A stretch of DNA of 64,000 nt, taken from assembly GCF_006064855.1 (NCBI RefSeq), contig NZ_CP040753.1, forward strand, positions 434,001 to 498,000, in the 5' to 3' direction. Of the stretch, positions 29,063-38,579 are shown one piece after another. The translations under genes were made by a program, and so were the position numbers. How positions within the stretch are numbered: the stretch's first letter is position 1; each line of letters opens with the position of its first letter. The notes beneath the pieces are model-generated. The model was not told the origin of the DNA and did not search any database. It saw nothing but the letters and a program-made list of their open reading frames with translations. Source of the DNA: Sulfitobacter sp. BSw21498. Lineage in GTDB: Bacteria > Pseudomonadota > Alphaproteobacteria > Rhodobacterales > Rhodobacteraceae.

Positions 29063-30823
29063 ATGCTTGGATTGACTTTACTGCCGGCGCTCGCGCTTTT
29101 TGGAATGGCAGGGCTGATGGGCAGCGACGACGGTGATGATGACATATCGGAGGACATCGAAGACGTGTCAGAGCCAAATGTCACATCCCCGCAGATTGTA
29201 CTGCAACAGGGCACCAATGGGCCTGACCTGGTCACCGGCACGGGGGCAAATGATGACATCGATGCCTTTGGCGGGGACGACACGGTAAACGGCTTTGGTG
29301 GGGATGACACCGTCCAGGGCGGTGCTGGCAACGACATGCTGCACCTTGGCGGTGGCGACAACCTTGGCAATGGCGAAGAGGGCCGCGATACCGTCAACGG
29401 TGGCCCCGGCAGTGATACGCTTTTGGGTGGCAATGGCGCGGACAGCCTGACCGGTTTCGGGGGCGACGATGATCTGTCTGGCGGGCAGGGCAGCGACATG
29501 CTGCGCGGTGGCGTGGGCGACGATCTGCTGAACGGGAACAACGGCAGCGATACACTCGACGGCGGTGCCGACAATGACACCCTGATAGGTGGCAGCGGCG
29601 ACGACAGCTTGGCGGGTTTCGGCGGTGCGGATTCCCTTGTGGGCGGTCTTGGGTCCGACACCCTGATCGGCGGGTCCGACAACGATACGCTTTTGGGCGG
29701 CGGGCTGATGGACACGCTCTTTGGCGGTTCCGGCGACGATGTGCTGCGCGGTGGCACCAACAACGATCTAATCAACGGTGGGTCGGGCAATGACGACGCC
29801 ATGGGCAACTTTGGCGCGGATACTGTGCTGGGGGGCCGCGGCAATGACACGCTTAGCGGTGGCGAAGGCTTTGACTACCTTGAAGGGAATGATGGTGACG
29901 ACATCCTGATGGGCAACGCGGGCAACGACGGGCTCAGCGGCGGCGCGGGCAACGATACCCTTATGGGCGGCGTCGGCAGCGATACGCTCAGCGGGCTGGC
30001 GGGCGATGATGTGCTCGACGGTGAGGGTGGCAACGATCTGCTGAATGGCAACGGTGGGAACGACACGTTGATGGGCGGCGGGTTGAACGACACGCTGAAC
30101 GGCAACGGGGGCGATGACGTGATCAGCGGCGGCACCCAAAGCGATCTGATCAATGGTGGCAGCGGCAATGACGACCTGTCGGGCGATGCAGGGGCCGATA
30201 CGATCAACGCGGGCCCTGGCAATGACACGCTGTCAGGCGGCGAAGGGCCGGACAAGTTGGCGGGCAACAAGGGTGACGACCTGATCGATGGTGATGCCGG
30301 GAATGACGCATTGTTCGGCGGTATGGGCGATGACACGTTGAACGGCGGGGCGGGGAATGATTTCCTTATCTCGGGGCTGGGTGCTGACAGCATCGACGGC
30401 GGTGCCGGTGATGACGTGATCCGTGCGTTTGACTTCAACCTCGACGGCAATGTGTCAGGCGATACGGATACGATGGCCGATGTGGTGCTGGGAGGCGACG
30501 GCGACGACACCATCAGCGCCAACGACGGCGATACGGTGACAGGGGGTGACGGGGCCGATGTAATCAACGCCATCGGCTATGATCAGATTGGAAAGGCACC
30601 GGTGATCGTGACCGATTTCAACCTTGCCGAAGACGGTCTGTACCTGCAAGAAACCCAAGGATCGCCCGCCAGCTTCGCCCCCGGGGACGGCATGTTCGAA
30701 ATCCGCGCCGCGGCCAATGGCACCGACAGCGAGCTTGTGGTCAACGGCAATGTCGTGGTGATCGTGCAAAACACCAGCGCCGCCGATCTCGGCGCGGACA
30801 CAAGCTGGCTGCTGAACGCATAA
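29063..30823 (+). CDS. RTX (hemolysin-type) calcium-binding repeat protein
   Basis: 586 residues from ATG 29063, preceded by GGGGGA. A short hydrophobic N-terminus (about 1-19) leads to a very acidic stretch (DDGDDDISEDIED). Dozens of GGxGxD nonapeptides follow from about residue 60 to 470, forming calcium-bound parallel beta-rolls. The C-terminal 110 residues carry a DFNLAEDGLYLQ segment typical of RTX C-termini and lack repeats. Such proteins leave the cell through type I secretion with an uncleaved C-terminal signal; no transporter genes are nearby. No enzyme domain is present, so an adhesin or surface role is a guess. Confidence 0.9.
   Translation: MLGLTLLPALALFGMAGLMGSDDGDDDISEDIEDVSEPNVTSPQIVLQQGTNGPDLVTGTGANDDIDAFGGDDTVNGFGGDDTVQGGAGNDMLHLGGGDNLGNGEEGRDTVNGGPGSDTLLGGNGADSLTGFGGDDDLSGGQGSDMLRGGVGDDLLNGNNGSDTLDGGADNDTLIGGSGDDSLAGFGGADSLVGGLGSDTLIGGSDNDTLLGGGLMDTLFGGSGDDVLRGGTNNDLINGGSGNDDAMGNFGADTVLGGRGNDTLSGGEGFDYLEGNDGDDILMGNAGNDGLSGGAGNDTLMGGVGSDTLSGLAGDDVLDGEGGNDLLNGNGGNDTLMGGGLNDTLNGNGGDDVISGGTQSDLINGGSGNDDLSGDAGADTINAGPGNDTLSGGEGPDKLAGNKGDDLIDGDAGNDALFGGMGDDTLNGGAGNDFLISGLGADSIDGGAGDDVIRAFDFNLDGNVSGDTDTMADVVLGGDGDDTISANDGDTVTGGDGADVINAIGYDQIGKAPVIVTDFNLAEDGLYLQETQGSPASFAPGDGMFEIRAAANGTDSELVVNGNVVVIVQNTSAADLGADTSWLLNA
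29240..30450 (+). repeat. Degenerate 27-base tandem repeats coding the RTX nonapeptides
   Basis: The coding DNA repeats with a 27-base (and half) period, dominated by GGC, GGT, GAC and AAC codons for Gly, Asp and Asn. Copies are diverged at synonymous positions, indicating old duplications under protein-level selection rather than fresh expansion. This periodicity also creates long antisense open frames, which are not genes. Confidence 0.8.
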
Positions 30824-30824
30824 G

Positions 30825-30883
30825 AGGGGCCGCAGCCCCCCTTACATCAACCTTGAAATTTTGGGGCCCTCGCGGGGGCCCCT
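30825..30883. terminator. Two GC-rich hairpins between convergent genes
   Basis: AGGGG/CCCCCT-type stem at 30824-30842 and a strong GGGGCCC/GGGCCCC stem at 30863-30882 that runs into the DUF427 stop codon. They lie between the convergent RTX and DUF427 genes and could end transcription from both sides. The first shares GGCCGCAGCCCCCCTT with the hairpin near 57400. Confidence 0.55.
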
Positions 30884-31226
30884 AGATTTGCTCTACCGCG
30901 ACCTCGGGCAGCTGGTAGAAAGCCAGATGACCTTTGATCTCGGCCACGGCGTCGTTCGGGTCCTCATAGGACCATGCGACGTTGTCGAGCGTCCGGCTTT
31001 TGGTCACGACCGAGAAATAATGCGCGTCGCCCTTGTGGGGGCAGTGGGTGGTCTTGTCGGTCTTGTCCAGAAACGCCATCGCGATATCCGAGCGGGGGAT
31101 ATAGATTACCGCGTCGCGGTCGCCCTCGCGCAGTTCCAGCGCATTGCGTGTTTCGGCCAATACCGCACCGCCTGCGCGCACTGTCCATGTCCCGTTTGAC
31201 TTCAAAATCTTGATATGGTCTGCCAT
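30882..31226 (-). CDS. DUF427 domain protein
   Basis: 114-residue protein with the DUF427 fold signature: VRAGGAVLAETRNALEL, then THCPHKGDAHYF and VAWSYEDP. The start at 31226 has GGGAGGA at good spacing; an in-frame reading to 31340 would overlap the peptidase gene and is rejected. DUF427 proteins are small, cytoplasmic and widespread; their biochemical role is not established. It lies downstream of the aminopeptidase gene on the same strand with a gap of 40 bases, so the two may be co-transcribed. Confidence 0.85.
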   Translation of the reverse strand: MADHIKILKSNGTWTVRAGGAVLAETRNALELREGDRDAVIYIPRSDIAMAFLDKTDKTTHCPHKGDAHYFSVVTKSRTLDNVAWSYEDPNDAVAEIKGHLAFYQLPEVAVEQI

Positions 31227-31266
31227 TGCTGACCGTCCTCCCTGAATGAACTGATTTATATCGCGC

Positions 31267-33057
31267 TCAAACCGGCGCTGTTGCCGCATCCAACCACAGT
31301 TTCGCAACCGGTGATAGCTGCGGTCCGATCTTTTCCGCAACGTCGCGGTGATAGGCGTTCAGCCAGTCCCGCGCATCCATGCTCAGCATGTCGGGCACGA
31401 TCAACCGCGTATCAATGGGGGCAAAGCTCAGCGTTTCCCAAGTGAGCATGGCGCGGTGCTCGTCCCCGCCCGGCATGTCACCCGCAGGCCGTACCACGGC
31501 AAGGTTTTCCAGCCGAATGCCAAAGGCCCCCTCGCGGTAATAGCCGGGCTCGATGCTCAGGATCATACCGTCGGACAGGGGCACCGTGCTCAGCTTGCTG
31601 AGCCGTTGCGGCCCTTCGTGGACGCTCAGATAGGCTCCGACGCCATGGCCCAGCCCATGATCGAAATCCTGCCCTGCCATCCAAAGGGGCAATCGGCCCA
31701 CGGCTTCGATATCGCGGCCAGCCAACCCTTTAGGCCAGCGCAGGCGGCTCATGGCGATCAAACCGTTGAGCACACGGGTAAACGCCTCTTTCGCCTCGGC
31801 CGGCGGCGTGCCGATGGCTATGGTGCGGGTGATGTCGGTGGTGCCATCCAGATATTGCCCACCGGAGTCCAACACCAGCAGATGCCCGTCTTGCAGAACA
31901 CTATCGGTGTCTTCGGTCACGCGGTAATGCATGATCGCGCCATTGGGGCCGGTGCCGGCGATGGTCTCAAAGCTGATCTCTTGCAGCGCCGGATCGCGGC
32001 GGCGTGCCGTCTCGAGCTTGGTGACGACCTGTGTCTCCGTCACGCTGCCCGCTGGCTGTGCACCGAGCCAGGCCAGAACCTCGACCAAGGCCGCCCCATC
32101 GCGCAGGTGCGCGGCGATAGATCCGTTGATCTCGGCCTCGTTCTTGCGGGCCTTGGGCAGAGCGCAGGGGTCGTCGCCCCACACGATCTTGTCGCCCAAA
32201 GCATCCGCGACAGCCACCGGCACAGTCGCTTTCTCGGCCAGAACGGCACCAGTTAGGTCGGCGAGAGCCGCCAGAAACGCCTCTGGTGCATGAATGGTCA
32301 CGTGCGGGCCCAGATGCGCCTCCAGCCCCTCCAGCTTGGCGGGGGCGACGAACAGATCAACATGACCGGCATCGTGCAGCACGGCAAAGCCGTGGACGAC
32401 CGGATTGCGTGCAATATCGGACCCGCGAATATTAAGCAGCCAGCACAGGCTATCGGGCAGGGTGATTACTGCCGCGGCACGGCCCTTGTCGCGCAACGAT
32501 CCTGCAAGCCGTGCGATTTTGTCATCATGTGCCTCGCCGGCAAATTCGACCGGATGCAATTTGGCGGGCTGCATCGGCAGTGCGGGCTGGTCTGCCCAGA
32601 TGCGGTCCACCAGATTACCGGTACGGCGTAGCGTCACGCTGCTGCCTTCCAGCGCTGTCTCTAATTGCTCGATCTGTCCGGCGGCATGCAGCCACGGATC
32701 GAATCCCACGATGCCGCCCTGAGGCAGCTCTGTGCGCAGCCAATCTGCCAGTGACACCTCGGGCCATGCGACCGGCGTATAGACATCCGCCACCTGCGCC
32801 TTGACCTGCGTGCGATAGCGCCCGTCGATGAACACGCCCGCCACATCCCGCAAGGCGGCACAGAAACCAGCCGATCCGGTAAACCCTGTCAGCCACTTCA
32901 GCCGGTCATCGCGGGGGGCAACATATTCGCCCTGATGGGCATCGGCGCGGGGCACCAGAAACCCGTCAAGCGCGTCGGTTCGCAATTGCTTGCGCAGCGC
33001 GGCCAGCCGTGGCGGCCCTTGTTCCGGCCGCGAGGTCACCTCGAACGATTGAAACAT
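31267..33057 (-). CDS. pepP: Aminopeptidase P family metallopeptidase (M24B)
   Basis: Cytoplasmic Xaa-Pro aminopeptidase removing N-terminal residues before proline. 596 residues: two creatinase-like N-terminal domains, then the pita-bread catalytic domain. Dinuclear metal ligands are visible in LDSGGQYLDGTTDITR (two Asp), GHGVGAYLSVHEGP (His) and ILSIEPGYY with FGIRLENL (two Glu). The three-domain length of about 600 matches the eukaryote-like cytosolic form common in alphaproteobacteria. It ends just before the DUF427 gene. Confidence 0.93.
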   Translation of the reverse strand: MFQSFEVTSRPEQGPPRLAALRKQLRTDALDGFLVPRADAHQGEYVAPRDDRLKWLTGFTGSAGFCAALRDVAGVFIDGRYRTQVKAQVADVYTPVAWPEVSLADWLRTELPQGGIVGFDPWLHAAGQIEQLETALEGSSVTLRRTGNLVDRIWADQPALPMQPAKLHPVEFAGEAHDDKIARLAGSLRDKGRAAAVITLPDSLCWLLNIRGSDIARNPVVHGFAVLHDAGHVDLFVAPAKLEGLEAHLGPHVTIHAPEAFLAALADLTGAVLAEKATVPVAVADALGDKIVWGDDPCALPKARKNEAEINGSIAAHLRDGAALVEVLAWLGAQPAGSVTETQVVTKLETARRRDPALQEISFETIAGTGPNGAIMHYRVTEDTDSVLQDGHLLVLDSGGQYLDGTTDITRTIAIGTPPAEAKEAFTRVLNGLIAMSRLRWPKGLAGRDIEAVGRLPLWMAGQDFDHGLGHGVGAYLSVHEGPQRLSKLSTVPLSDGMILSIEPGYYREGAFGIRLENLAVVRPAGDMPGGDEHRAMLTWETLSFAPIDTRLIVPDMLSMDARDWLNAYHRDVAEKIGPQLSPVAKLWLDAATAPV

Positions 33058-33071
33058 GTCACCACCCCATT

Positions 33072-33096
33072 CTTCATTTTGCTCTTAAAACTCCCC
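33072..33096 (-). repeat. Copy E of the GGAGTTT...CAAAATGAAG box
   Basis: Read on the minus strand, the bases give GGAGTTTTAAGAG then CAAAATGAAG, nearly the same as the box ending the elements at 5100 and 48268, but without the double hairpin. It lies between cobT and the aminopeptidase gene. Confidence 0.45.
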
Positions 33097-33114
33097 GCGG
33101 AGCGTCCTTGACCC

Positions 33115-34992
33115 TCAGCTTGCGCGGCGCATGCCCATGACACGGGCGCGTTTGCGCGGATCGGTGTCGAAAAGGGCGGCCAGCTGCTCTGTCATGGCAC
33201 CGGCCAACTGGTCCACATCCGTGATCGTGACGGCGCGGTCATAATAGCGGGTCACGTCGTGGCCGATGCCGATGGCCAGCAGTTCGACGGCCTTACGCTT
33301 TTCGACCATGGCGATCACGTCGCGCAGGTGTTTTTCCAGATAGTTGGCGGGGTTCACCGACAGGGTGCTGTCATCCACGGGCGCGCCGTCGCTGATCACC
33401 ATCAAGATTTTGCGGGATTCGTGTCGTGCGATCATCCGGCGGTGGGCCCATTCCAGCGCCTCGCCGTCGATGTTCTCTTTCAGCAGGCCTTCCTTCATCA
33501 TCAGCCCCAGGTTGGGCCGCGTACGCCGCCAGGGGGCGTCTGCGGATTTATAGATGATGTGGCGCAAATCATTCAGACGGCCTGGTTGTACCGGACGGCC
33601 ATCGTTCAGCCATGCCTCACGGGCTTGGCCGCCTTTCCATGCGCGGGTGGTAAAGCCCAAAATCTCGACTTTGACGTTACAGCGCTCCAGCGTGCGGGCC
33701 AGAACATCGGCGCAAATCGCGGCGATAGAGATCGGACGCCCGCGCATCGAGCCGGAGTTGTCGAGCAGCAGCGTCACGCAGGTATCGCGGAATTCGGTGT
33801 CCTGTTCGACCTTGAACGACAGTGGCGTCGTGGGGTTGGCCACCACGCGGGCCAGACGACCGGCGTCCAGCGTGCCTTCTTCGAGATCAAATTCCCATGA
33901 CCGGTTTTGCTGCGCCTGCAAGCGGCGCTGCAGCTTGTTCGCCAGTCGGCTCACCGCGCCCTTCAATGGTTCAAGCTGCTGGTCGAGATAGGCGCGCAAC
34001 CGTTCAAGCTCTGCCGGTTCGGCCAAATCTGCGGCACCGATCACCTCGTCGTGGTCGGTCTGGTACACCAGATAATTCGGGTCCGCATCCGATGCCTGCG
34101 GCGGGGCGGGGGGCTCCATCGGGGCGTCGCCGTCGGGCATTTCTGCTTCTTCGCCAAGCTCTTGGTCGGCGGTATCATCCATCGACACCTGCGCTTGGGA
34201 TTCATCTTGCTGTTGTTCTTGCGACTGTTCCGGAGAGGCCTCTGCCTCGTCCTCGTCTTGTTCGTCCTGACCGGTGCTATCGGGCTCTTGCTCTTCTTCG
34301 GTGCCTTCTTCCTCGGCACTGTCCTGATCATCGTCGCCTTGATCTGGGTCATCGCCCAGTTGGTCGCCATAGCCCAGATCGAAGATCATCTTGCGGGCAA
34401 AGCGGGCAAAGGCGGCCTGATCGTCTAGCGTGTCGTTCAGTGTCTCGAGCGTGCCGCCGGCCTGATCCTCGATATAACCGCGCCACAGCTCCATTGCGTT
34501 GGCGGCACCGGCGGGCATATCGCGCCCCGTCGCCAGATGGCGCACAAGATAGCCTGCTGCCGTGGCCAAAGGCACATCCGAGGGCTGTTTCGCCTGATCG
34601 TACCCTTTGCGCAGGGAGTCATATTTGATCTTCGCGTCGATGTTGCCGGCGGTGCCGGGCATGTCACGTGCGCCCACGGCTTCGCAGCGGGCGGTTTCCA
34701 TCGCCTCATATAGGTCGCGGGCCATGTCACCGGCGGGCATGTATTTCGAATGGGTCTGGCCGTTGTGATAGCGCCGGTTCAGCGCCAGCGCATCGGCGGT
34801 GCCCCGGGCAAGCAGGACTTCTTCGCGGGTCATGCGGCGGCTGACCTGTGGCAAGCGCATTGAATCGCCGCTCAGCCCCGAGGGATCGACGGAAAAGCTC
34901 ACCGTAAGATCGGGATCCTTCGACATGACTTTGGTTGCTTCGGCCAAAGCCTTTTTGAACGCGTCGGCGGGGTTATCTGATTGTTTGCTCAT
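33115..34992 (-). CDS. cobT: Aerobic cobaltochelatase subunit CobT
   Basis: Large partner of CobS in the ATP-dependent chelatase that inserts cobalt into hydrogenobyrinate a,c-diamide in aerobic cobalamin synthesis. 625 residues from ATG 34992, preceded by GGGAGA. A conserved N-terminal domain is followed by an extremely acidic, Gln-rich stretch (about residues 215-310) and a C-terminal von Willebrand A domain with the metal-binding DNSGS near 410. The CobN subunit is not in the window. cobS lies upstream on the same strand, 155 bases away. Confidence 0.93.
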   Translation of the reverse strand: MSKQSDNPADAFKKALAEATKVMSKDPDLTVSFSVDPSGLSGDSMRLPQVSRRMTREEVLLARGTADALALNRRYHNGQTHSKYMPAGDMARDLYEAMETARCEAVGARDMPGTAGNIDAKIKYDSLRKGYDQAKQPSDVPLATAAGYLVRHLATGRDMPAGAANAMELWRGYIEDQAGGTLETLNDTLDDQAAFARFARKMIFDLGYGDQLGDDPDQGDDDQDSAEEEGTEEEQEPDSTGQDEQDEDEAEASPEQSQEQQQDESQAQVSMDDTADQELGEEAEMPDGDAPMEPPAPPQASDADPNYLVYQTDHDEVIGAADLAEPAELERLRAYLDQQLEPLKGAVSRLANKLQRRLQAQQNRSWEFDLEEGTLDAGRLARVVANPTTPLSFKVEQDTEFRDTCVTLLLDNSGSMRGRPISIAAICADVLARTLERCNVKVEILGFTTRAWKGGQAREAWLNDGRPVQPGRLNDLRHIIYKSADAPWRRTRPNLGLMMKEGLLKENIDGEALEWAHRRMIARHESRKILMVISDGAPVDDSTLSVNPANYLEKHLRDVIAMVEKRKAVELLAIGIGHDVTRYYDRAVTITDVDQLAGAMTEQLAALFDTDPRKRARVMGMRRAS

Positions 34993-35147
34993 GTCATTCT
35001 CCCATCCGAGTGCGGCCGGTATGCGGCTTTTGTCACCGCGGCCACGCGAAACTGGCACTGCGGTCAAACTGCCGTTCACCGACCCTAAGTGCCGGTGAAC
35101 GTCGTGTTATTCACCCCCGCCGACGTTGGCACAGGGCGGGTTGTGCC

Positions 35148-36134
35148 TCAGCCAAGGCTCAGGCTTGCGGCGGATTCCGGCAGCTCTTCGTCGAACAGGC
35201 GCTGATAGAACTCGGCGACGGTCTGGCGTTCAAGTTCATCACATTTGTTGAGGAACGAGAGACGGAAGGCATAGCCCACATCGCGGAAGATCTCGGCGTT
35301 CTGGGCCCAGGCAATCACGGTCCGAGGCGACATGACGGTCGACAGTTCGCCGTTCATAAAGGCGGTCCGCGTCAGGTCGGCGACGGTGACCATCTGCTTG
35401 ATCGTCTTGCGGCCCTTGTCCGTGTTGTAATGCGGGTTCTTGGACAGAACGATCTGCGTTTCCGCATCGATGCTGAGATAGTTCAACGTGGCGACCAGCG
35501 ACCAACGGTCCATCTGACCTTGGTTAATCTGCTGCGTGCCGTGATAGAGACCCGTGGTATCGCCCAGACCAACAGTGTTGGCGGTTGCAAAAATGCGGAA
35601 ATAGGGGTGGGGTTCGATCACTTTGTTCTGGTCAAGCAGCGTCAGCTTGCCGTCAACTTCCAGCACGCGCTGGATCACGAACATCACGTCGGCACGGCCC
35701 GCATCATATTCGTCGAACACAATCGCAGTCGGGTTGCGCAGCGCCCAAGGCAGGATGCCTTCCTGGAAATCGGTAACCTGCTTGCCGTCTTTCAGCTTGA
35801 TCGCATCCTTACCGATCAGGTCGATCCGGCTGATGTGGCTATCAAGGTTGACCCGTACACAAGGCCAGTTCAACAGGCTTGCCACCTGTTCGATGTGGGT
35901 GGACTTACCCGTCCCGTGGTAGCCTTGAACCATCACGCGGCGGTTGTGGTTGAACCCCGCAAGGATCGCCATCGTGGTGTCAGGGTCGAATTTATAAGTG
36001 CTGTCCAGCTCAGGAACGCGGCTTGTACGTTCGTCAAAGCCGTGCACGACCATATCTGTGTCGATGCCAAAGACTTCGCGAACGGAGATCTCTTTGGTGG
36101 GTTTGGTTGTGAGGTCCAATGAGGTCTCGGCCAT
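35148..36134 (-). CDS. cobS: Aerobic cobaltochelatase subunit CobS
   Basis: AAA+ ATPase of the CobNST cobalt chelatase. 328 residues from ATG 36134; another ATG at 36152 is possible, and both have purine-rich leaders. The N-terminal SVREVFGID is typical of CobS, Walker [10 protein letters not shown] has Lys77, and Walker B is IVFDEYDAG near 145. A sensor region with FATANTVG follows. Upstream on the same strand is a J-domain protein ending with its own terminator, so cobS and cobT likely form a separate unit. Confidence 0.95.
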   Translation of the reverse strand: MAETSLDLTTKPTKEISVREVFGIDTDMVVHGFDERTSRVPELDSTYKFDPDTTMAILAGFNHNRRVMVQGYHGTGKSTHIEQVASLLNWPCVRVNLDSHISRIDLIGKDAIKLKDGKQVTDFQEGILPWALRNPTAIVFDEYDAGRADVMFVIQRVLEVDGKLTLLDQNKVIEPHPYFRIFATANTVGLGDTTGLYHGTQQINQGQMDRWSLVATLNYLSIDAETQIVLSKNPHYNTDKGRKTIKQMVTVADLTRTAFMNGELSTVMSPRTVIAWAQNAEIFRDVGYAFRLSFLNKCDELERQTVAEFYQRLFDEELPESAASLSLG

Positions 36135-36280
36135 ATTCTGTACGTCCTTCATGCTTCTGTCCTGCGCACCGCCTGCGGATCAGGGGGTGGCGTCCACGGC
36201 AACATATCTTTCCTGAGCGCGAGGGAAAGGGGCAATTCGCACCTGCGGCAAAGTCGCAAAGCCCTGCGGGGGACGGAAAA

Positions 36281-36308
36281 GGGGCGGCGCACCTATCTGC
36301 ACCGCCCC
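36281..36308 (-). terminator. Terminator hairpin between the J-domain gene and cobS
   Basis: On the minus strand, arms GGGGCGGTGCA and TGCGCCGCCCC (one mismatch) close a 6-base loop and are followed by TTTTCC. It lies about 70 bases beyond the J-domain protein stop and upstream of cobS. Confidence 0.7.
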
Positions 36309-36376
36309 GTCTCTCTGTCTATGGCACGCGCTTCACGCGGTGGCCGATGCCCACGGCCTGCCGGAATGGCGCGGCG

Positions 36377-37003
36377 TCAGTCCCTGAAGTTGCGGCTGCC
36401 CTTGAGCTGGTCCCAGGCCCAGACGACCAGCTGCAACTGCTCTTCCTGACTGCGATCACCGCCGTTCATATCGGGGTGCAGGACCTTGATGAGCGCCTTA
36501 TACGCCTTGCGCACTTCTGGCTTGCTCCAGGTGTCCTTGGCCTCGAGGATTTCCAGCGCGCGACGTTCTGTGGGGGGGAGGCGGCGTCCGGCGGCTGGCC
36601 CCTTGCCGGGGTTCTGCGTCGCGTTTTTGCCCAAGACCTGATGCGGGTCTTCGATGCCCAAACGCGCCCAGGCCCGTGCTTCCGGATCGCCAAGCGGCTT
36701 GGTGGTGCGTTCCCACACTTTGTCCTTGGATTGCTGGGCGTTCAATTCGGCCTCTGTGGTGCCGTCAAAGAAGTTCCACTTGAGATTGTATTCGCGCACG
36801 TGCTGCTGGCAGAACCAGAAATAGTCATCCAGCACGTCAGGTGCTTTTGGCGCACGGTATTTGCCGGCTTCCTCGCAGCCTTCGTGTGAACAGACGCGTT
36901 GTGATGTCTCGGACGCACCGGACATCCCGCGACGGCCGCGGGGATTTTTCTTTTTTGAAGACGACACAGACATGTCGAATCCAAAGGGATCACTTTTGGG
37001 CAT
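36377..37003 (-). CDS. DnaJ-like J-domain protein
   Basis: 208-residue cytoplasmic protein. The C-terminal 65 residues are a J domain with the HPD motif at 176-178 (KALIKVLHPDMNGGD), which stimulates an Hsp70 ATPase. The N-terminal half has a CSHEGCEEAGKYRAPKAP element and FCQQHVREYN, a possible small metal site. Such proteins are routinely encoded beside cobS and bolA in Rhodobacterales and Rhizobiales; a role in chelatase assembly is sometimes supposed but not shown. It diverges from bolA across 74 bases. Confidence 0.88.
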   Translation of the reverse strand: MPKSDPFGFDMSVSSSKKKNPRGRRGMSGASETSQRVCSHEGCEEAGKYRAPKAPDVLDDYFWFCQQHVREYNLKWNFFDGTTEAELNAQQSKDKVWERTTKPLGDPEARAWARLGIEDPHQVLGKNATQNPGKGPAAGRRLPPTERRALEILEAKDTWSKPEVRKAYKALIKVLHPDMNGGDRSQEEQLQLVVWAWDQLKGSRNFRD

Positions 37004-37077
37004 GATATGGACCTTTCCGACTCAGGCCGGTCAGTTTAGACCTTGGGCTGTGAGATTGAAGGGGGCTAAGCTAAAAA

Positions 37078-37335
37078 ATGTCAGTGACACAAGAAATCGC
37101 CGACCGGCTGGAAGAGGCGTTTGCACCATCGGAGTTAAGCGTCGTTGACGATAGTGAAAGCCACCGTGGACATGGCGGCTTCCGCGAGGGGGGTGAAAGT
37201 CATTTTAATGTGAAAATTCGGGCCGCCCATTTCAAGGGGCTGTCCCGGGTTGCGCGGCACCGCGCCGTGCATGAGGCGCTTGGCCCCGACTTGATCGGCC
37301 GCATTCATGCACTGGCGCTGGATCTCGACGTCTGA
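37078..37335 (+). CDS. bolA: BolA family protein
   Basis: 85-residue protein with the BolA fold: VVDDSESHRGHGGF, then ESHFNVKIRAAHFKGLSRVARHRAVHEAL. BolA proteins pair with monothiol glutaredoxins in iron-sulfur cluster handling and can influence gene expression in the stationary phase. Length and the conserved His residues are normal. It is divergent from the J-domain gene and converges with the DUF4177 gene 10 bases away. Confidence 0.93.
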   Translation: MSVTQEIADRLEEAFAPSELSVVDDSESHRGHGGFREGGESHFNVKIRAAHFKGLSRVARHRAVHEALGPDLIGRIHALALDLDV

Positions 37336-37345
37336 CAGGGGCCCC

Positions 37346-38020
37346 TTAGTCCGGGGTCTTAGCGACCTTGGGGGCGGGGGCGTCTTCGGATGCGGGGGCG
37401 GCTTCTGTTTCATCCGAAGCCTTCGCGCCTTTTTCGTCCACGGACTTTGTCTGGGGATCGCCTGCGGGTTTTTCCTCGGTCGCGTCGTTTGCTTTTGTCT
37501 GGGTGTCGGTCTTGGCTTCCGTCTTTGATGCTTGCTGTCCGCCCTCGGGTTTGGTCTCGGCGGGTATTTCAACCGTGCTGGATTTGCGCCGCGACGCCAG
37601 CGCGTTCAGCATTGACGGAGCAACCTCCGCCGTTTCCTCGTCCTCGTCGGTTTCACCGTGCTGATCCTCGAAATAGCTTTCGTCCACTGTCTTGTCCGTG
37701 TCCGCGTTCAAGGCAGTGGCTTCGGGCTTTTCCATGGCGTCTGACGGTGGGGGGAGAAGCTCAGTAGGGGCCGTGTCCGGCGCCTCCTCGCGTAGGCGGC
37801 GAAACACCAGTACATTGCGCCATTCCGTCGTGCTGCCGGTCAGCCCCACGCGTTCAGTCGATGGCAGAGTCTCTGCCCGCTGATACTCCCAGCCGTAAGC
37901 TGAAAGACCATTCATAAGCTCCTGAAGCGCATGGGAAAACCGCGCTTCAGCGCCTTTGATATTCTTGACCTTCAGCCCTTTGGTGGGGGCGGGTACAACT
38001 TTGTATTCATAGCGTGGCAT
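37346..38020 (-). CDS. DUF4177-like protein with long acidic low-complexity tail
   Basis: 224 residues from ATG 38020. The first 85 residues match the DUF4177-type pattern: MPRYEYKVVPAP, ALQELMNGLSAYGWEYQRAETLP and NVLVFRR. From about residue 90 to the end the protein is rich in Glu, Ala, Thr, Lys and Pro and is probably disordered. Function is unknown. The gene stands between bolA and the thioesterase. Confidence 0.75.
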   Translation of the reverse strand: MPRYEYKVVPAPTKGLKVKNIKGAEARFSHALQELMNGLSAYGWEYQRAETLPSTERVGLTGSTTEWRNVLVFRRLREEAPDTAPTELLPPPSDAMEKPEATALNADTDKTVDESYFEDQHGETDEDEETAEVAPSMLNALASRRKSSTVEIPAETKPEGGQQASKTEAKTDTQTKANDATEEKPAGDPQTKSVDEKGAKASDETEAAPASEDAPAPKVAKTPD

Positions 38021-38066
38021 ATGAGCTGGCTTTCGGGTCAAAGGAGGTCAAACAAGGGCGCGCGGA

Positions 38067-38534
38067 TCAGCGTTTCAGTCCGATTTTGCGGCCGGCCTGT
38101 TCAGGATAAGGTAACGTCGCGTGGGCCGATTTCATCGCTTCTAGCCGGGCCATAATATCGGCGGGCATCGGGGCCACACGGGGGCCAGACTGGTCGATAT
38201 GCAGCGTCAGCGCTTCGCCGGTGGCAGCCAGCCAGCCGTCTTCGTGCCAGAGCTGCGTAAACGAATGGAAACGCTTTTCATCAAAGTCGAGCAGTTGGAA
38301 CGTGCAATAGGTCGACGCGCCCTCGTGCAACTCGCGCAGATAGCAGACGTGGAATTCGGCCACATAAGTGGTATGGCCTGTCTTCTGATACTCTGGTCCG
38401 AACCCGATCTGATGGTAGGCATCATCGACCGCGTTATCCATCAACACCGAATAATAAGCCATGTTCAAATGGCCGTTAAAGTCGATCCACTCGGGCTGTA
38501 CAAGGCGCGGCGATGACCGGAAGGGCGTGTCCAT
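38067..38534 (-). CDS. Acyl-CoA thioesterase, hot-dog fold (4HBT-like)
   Basis: 155-residue protein with the hot-dog start VQPEWIDFNGHLNMAYYSVLMD; the Asp and the HLNM region correspond to the active-site segment of the 4-hydroxybenzoyl-CoA thioesterase family. YVAEFHVCYLRELHEG fits the next strands. It resembles the thioesterase module that accompanies L-carnitine dehydrogenase (betainyl-CoA thioesterase), but no carnitine genes are nearby, so the substrate is open. It lies upstream of the DUF4177 gene on the same strand. Confidence 0.82.
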   Translation of the reverse strand: MDTPFRSSPRLVQPEWIDFNGHLNMAYYSVLMDNAVDDAYHQIGFGPEYQKTGHTTYVAEFHVCYLRELHEGASTYCTFQLLDFDEKRFHSFTQLWHEDGWLAATGEALTLHIDQSGPRVAPMPADIMARLEAMKSAHATLPYPEQAGRKIGLKR

Positions 38535-38579
38535 AAATGACCTTTCAAAGCGTGTCAGAGGGGGAGCGTGGCGAGAAAA

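Noticed and set aside
28930..30573. Two long minus-strand frames of repeated Ser-Pro-Pro pattern
   Set aside because: They are the reverse reading of the RTX repeats (GGC/GAC periodicity), so the repeated pattern is an artefact.
34100..34380. Low-complexity Glu/Gln/Asp stretch in cobT as a possible repeat expansion
   Set aside because: An acidic linker is a normal feature of CobT proteins, so it is described there rather than as a repeat.
33259..34628. Plus-strand frames opposite cobT, including one with a hydrophobic stretch
   Set aside because: The hydrophobic run is the reverse of the acidic CobT linker (Glu/Asp codons read as Leu/Phe/Val), not a membrane protein.
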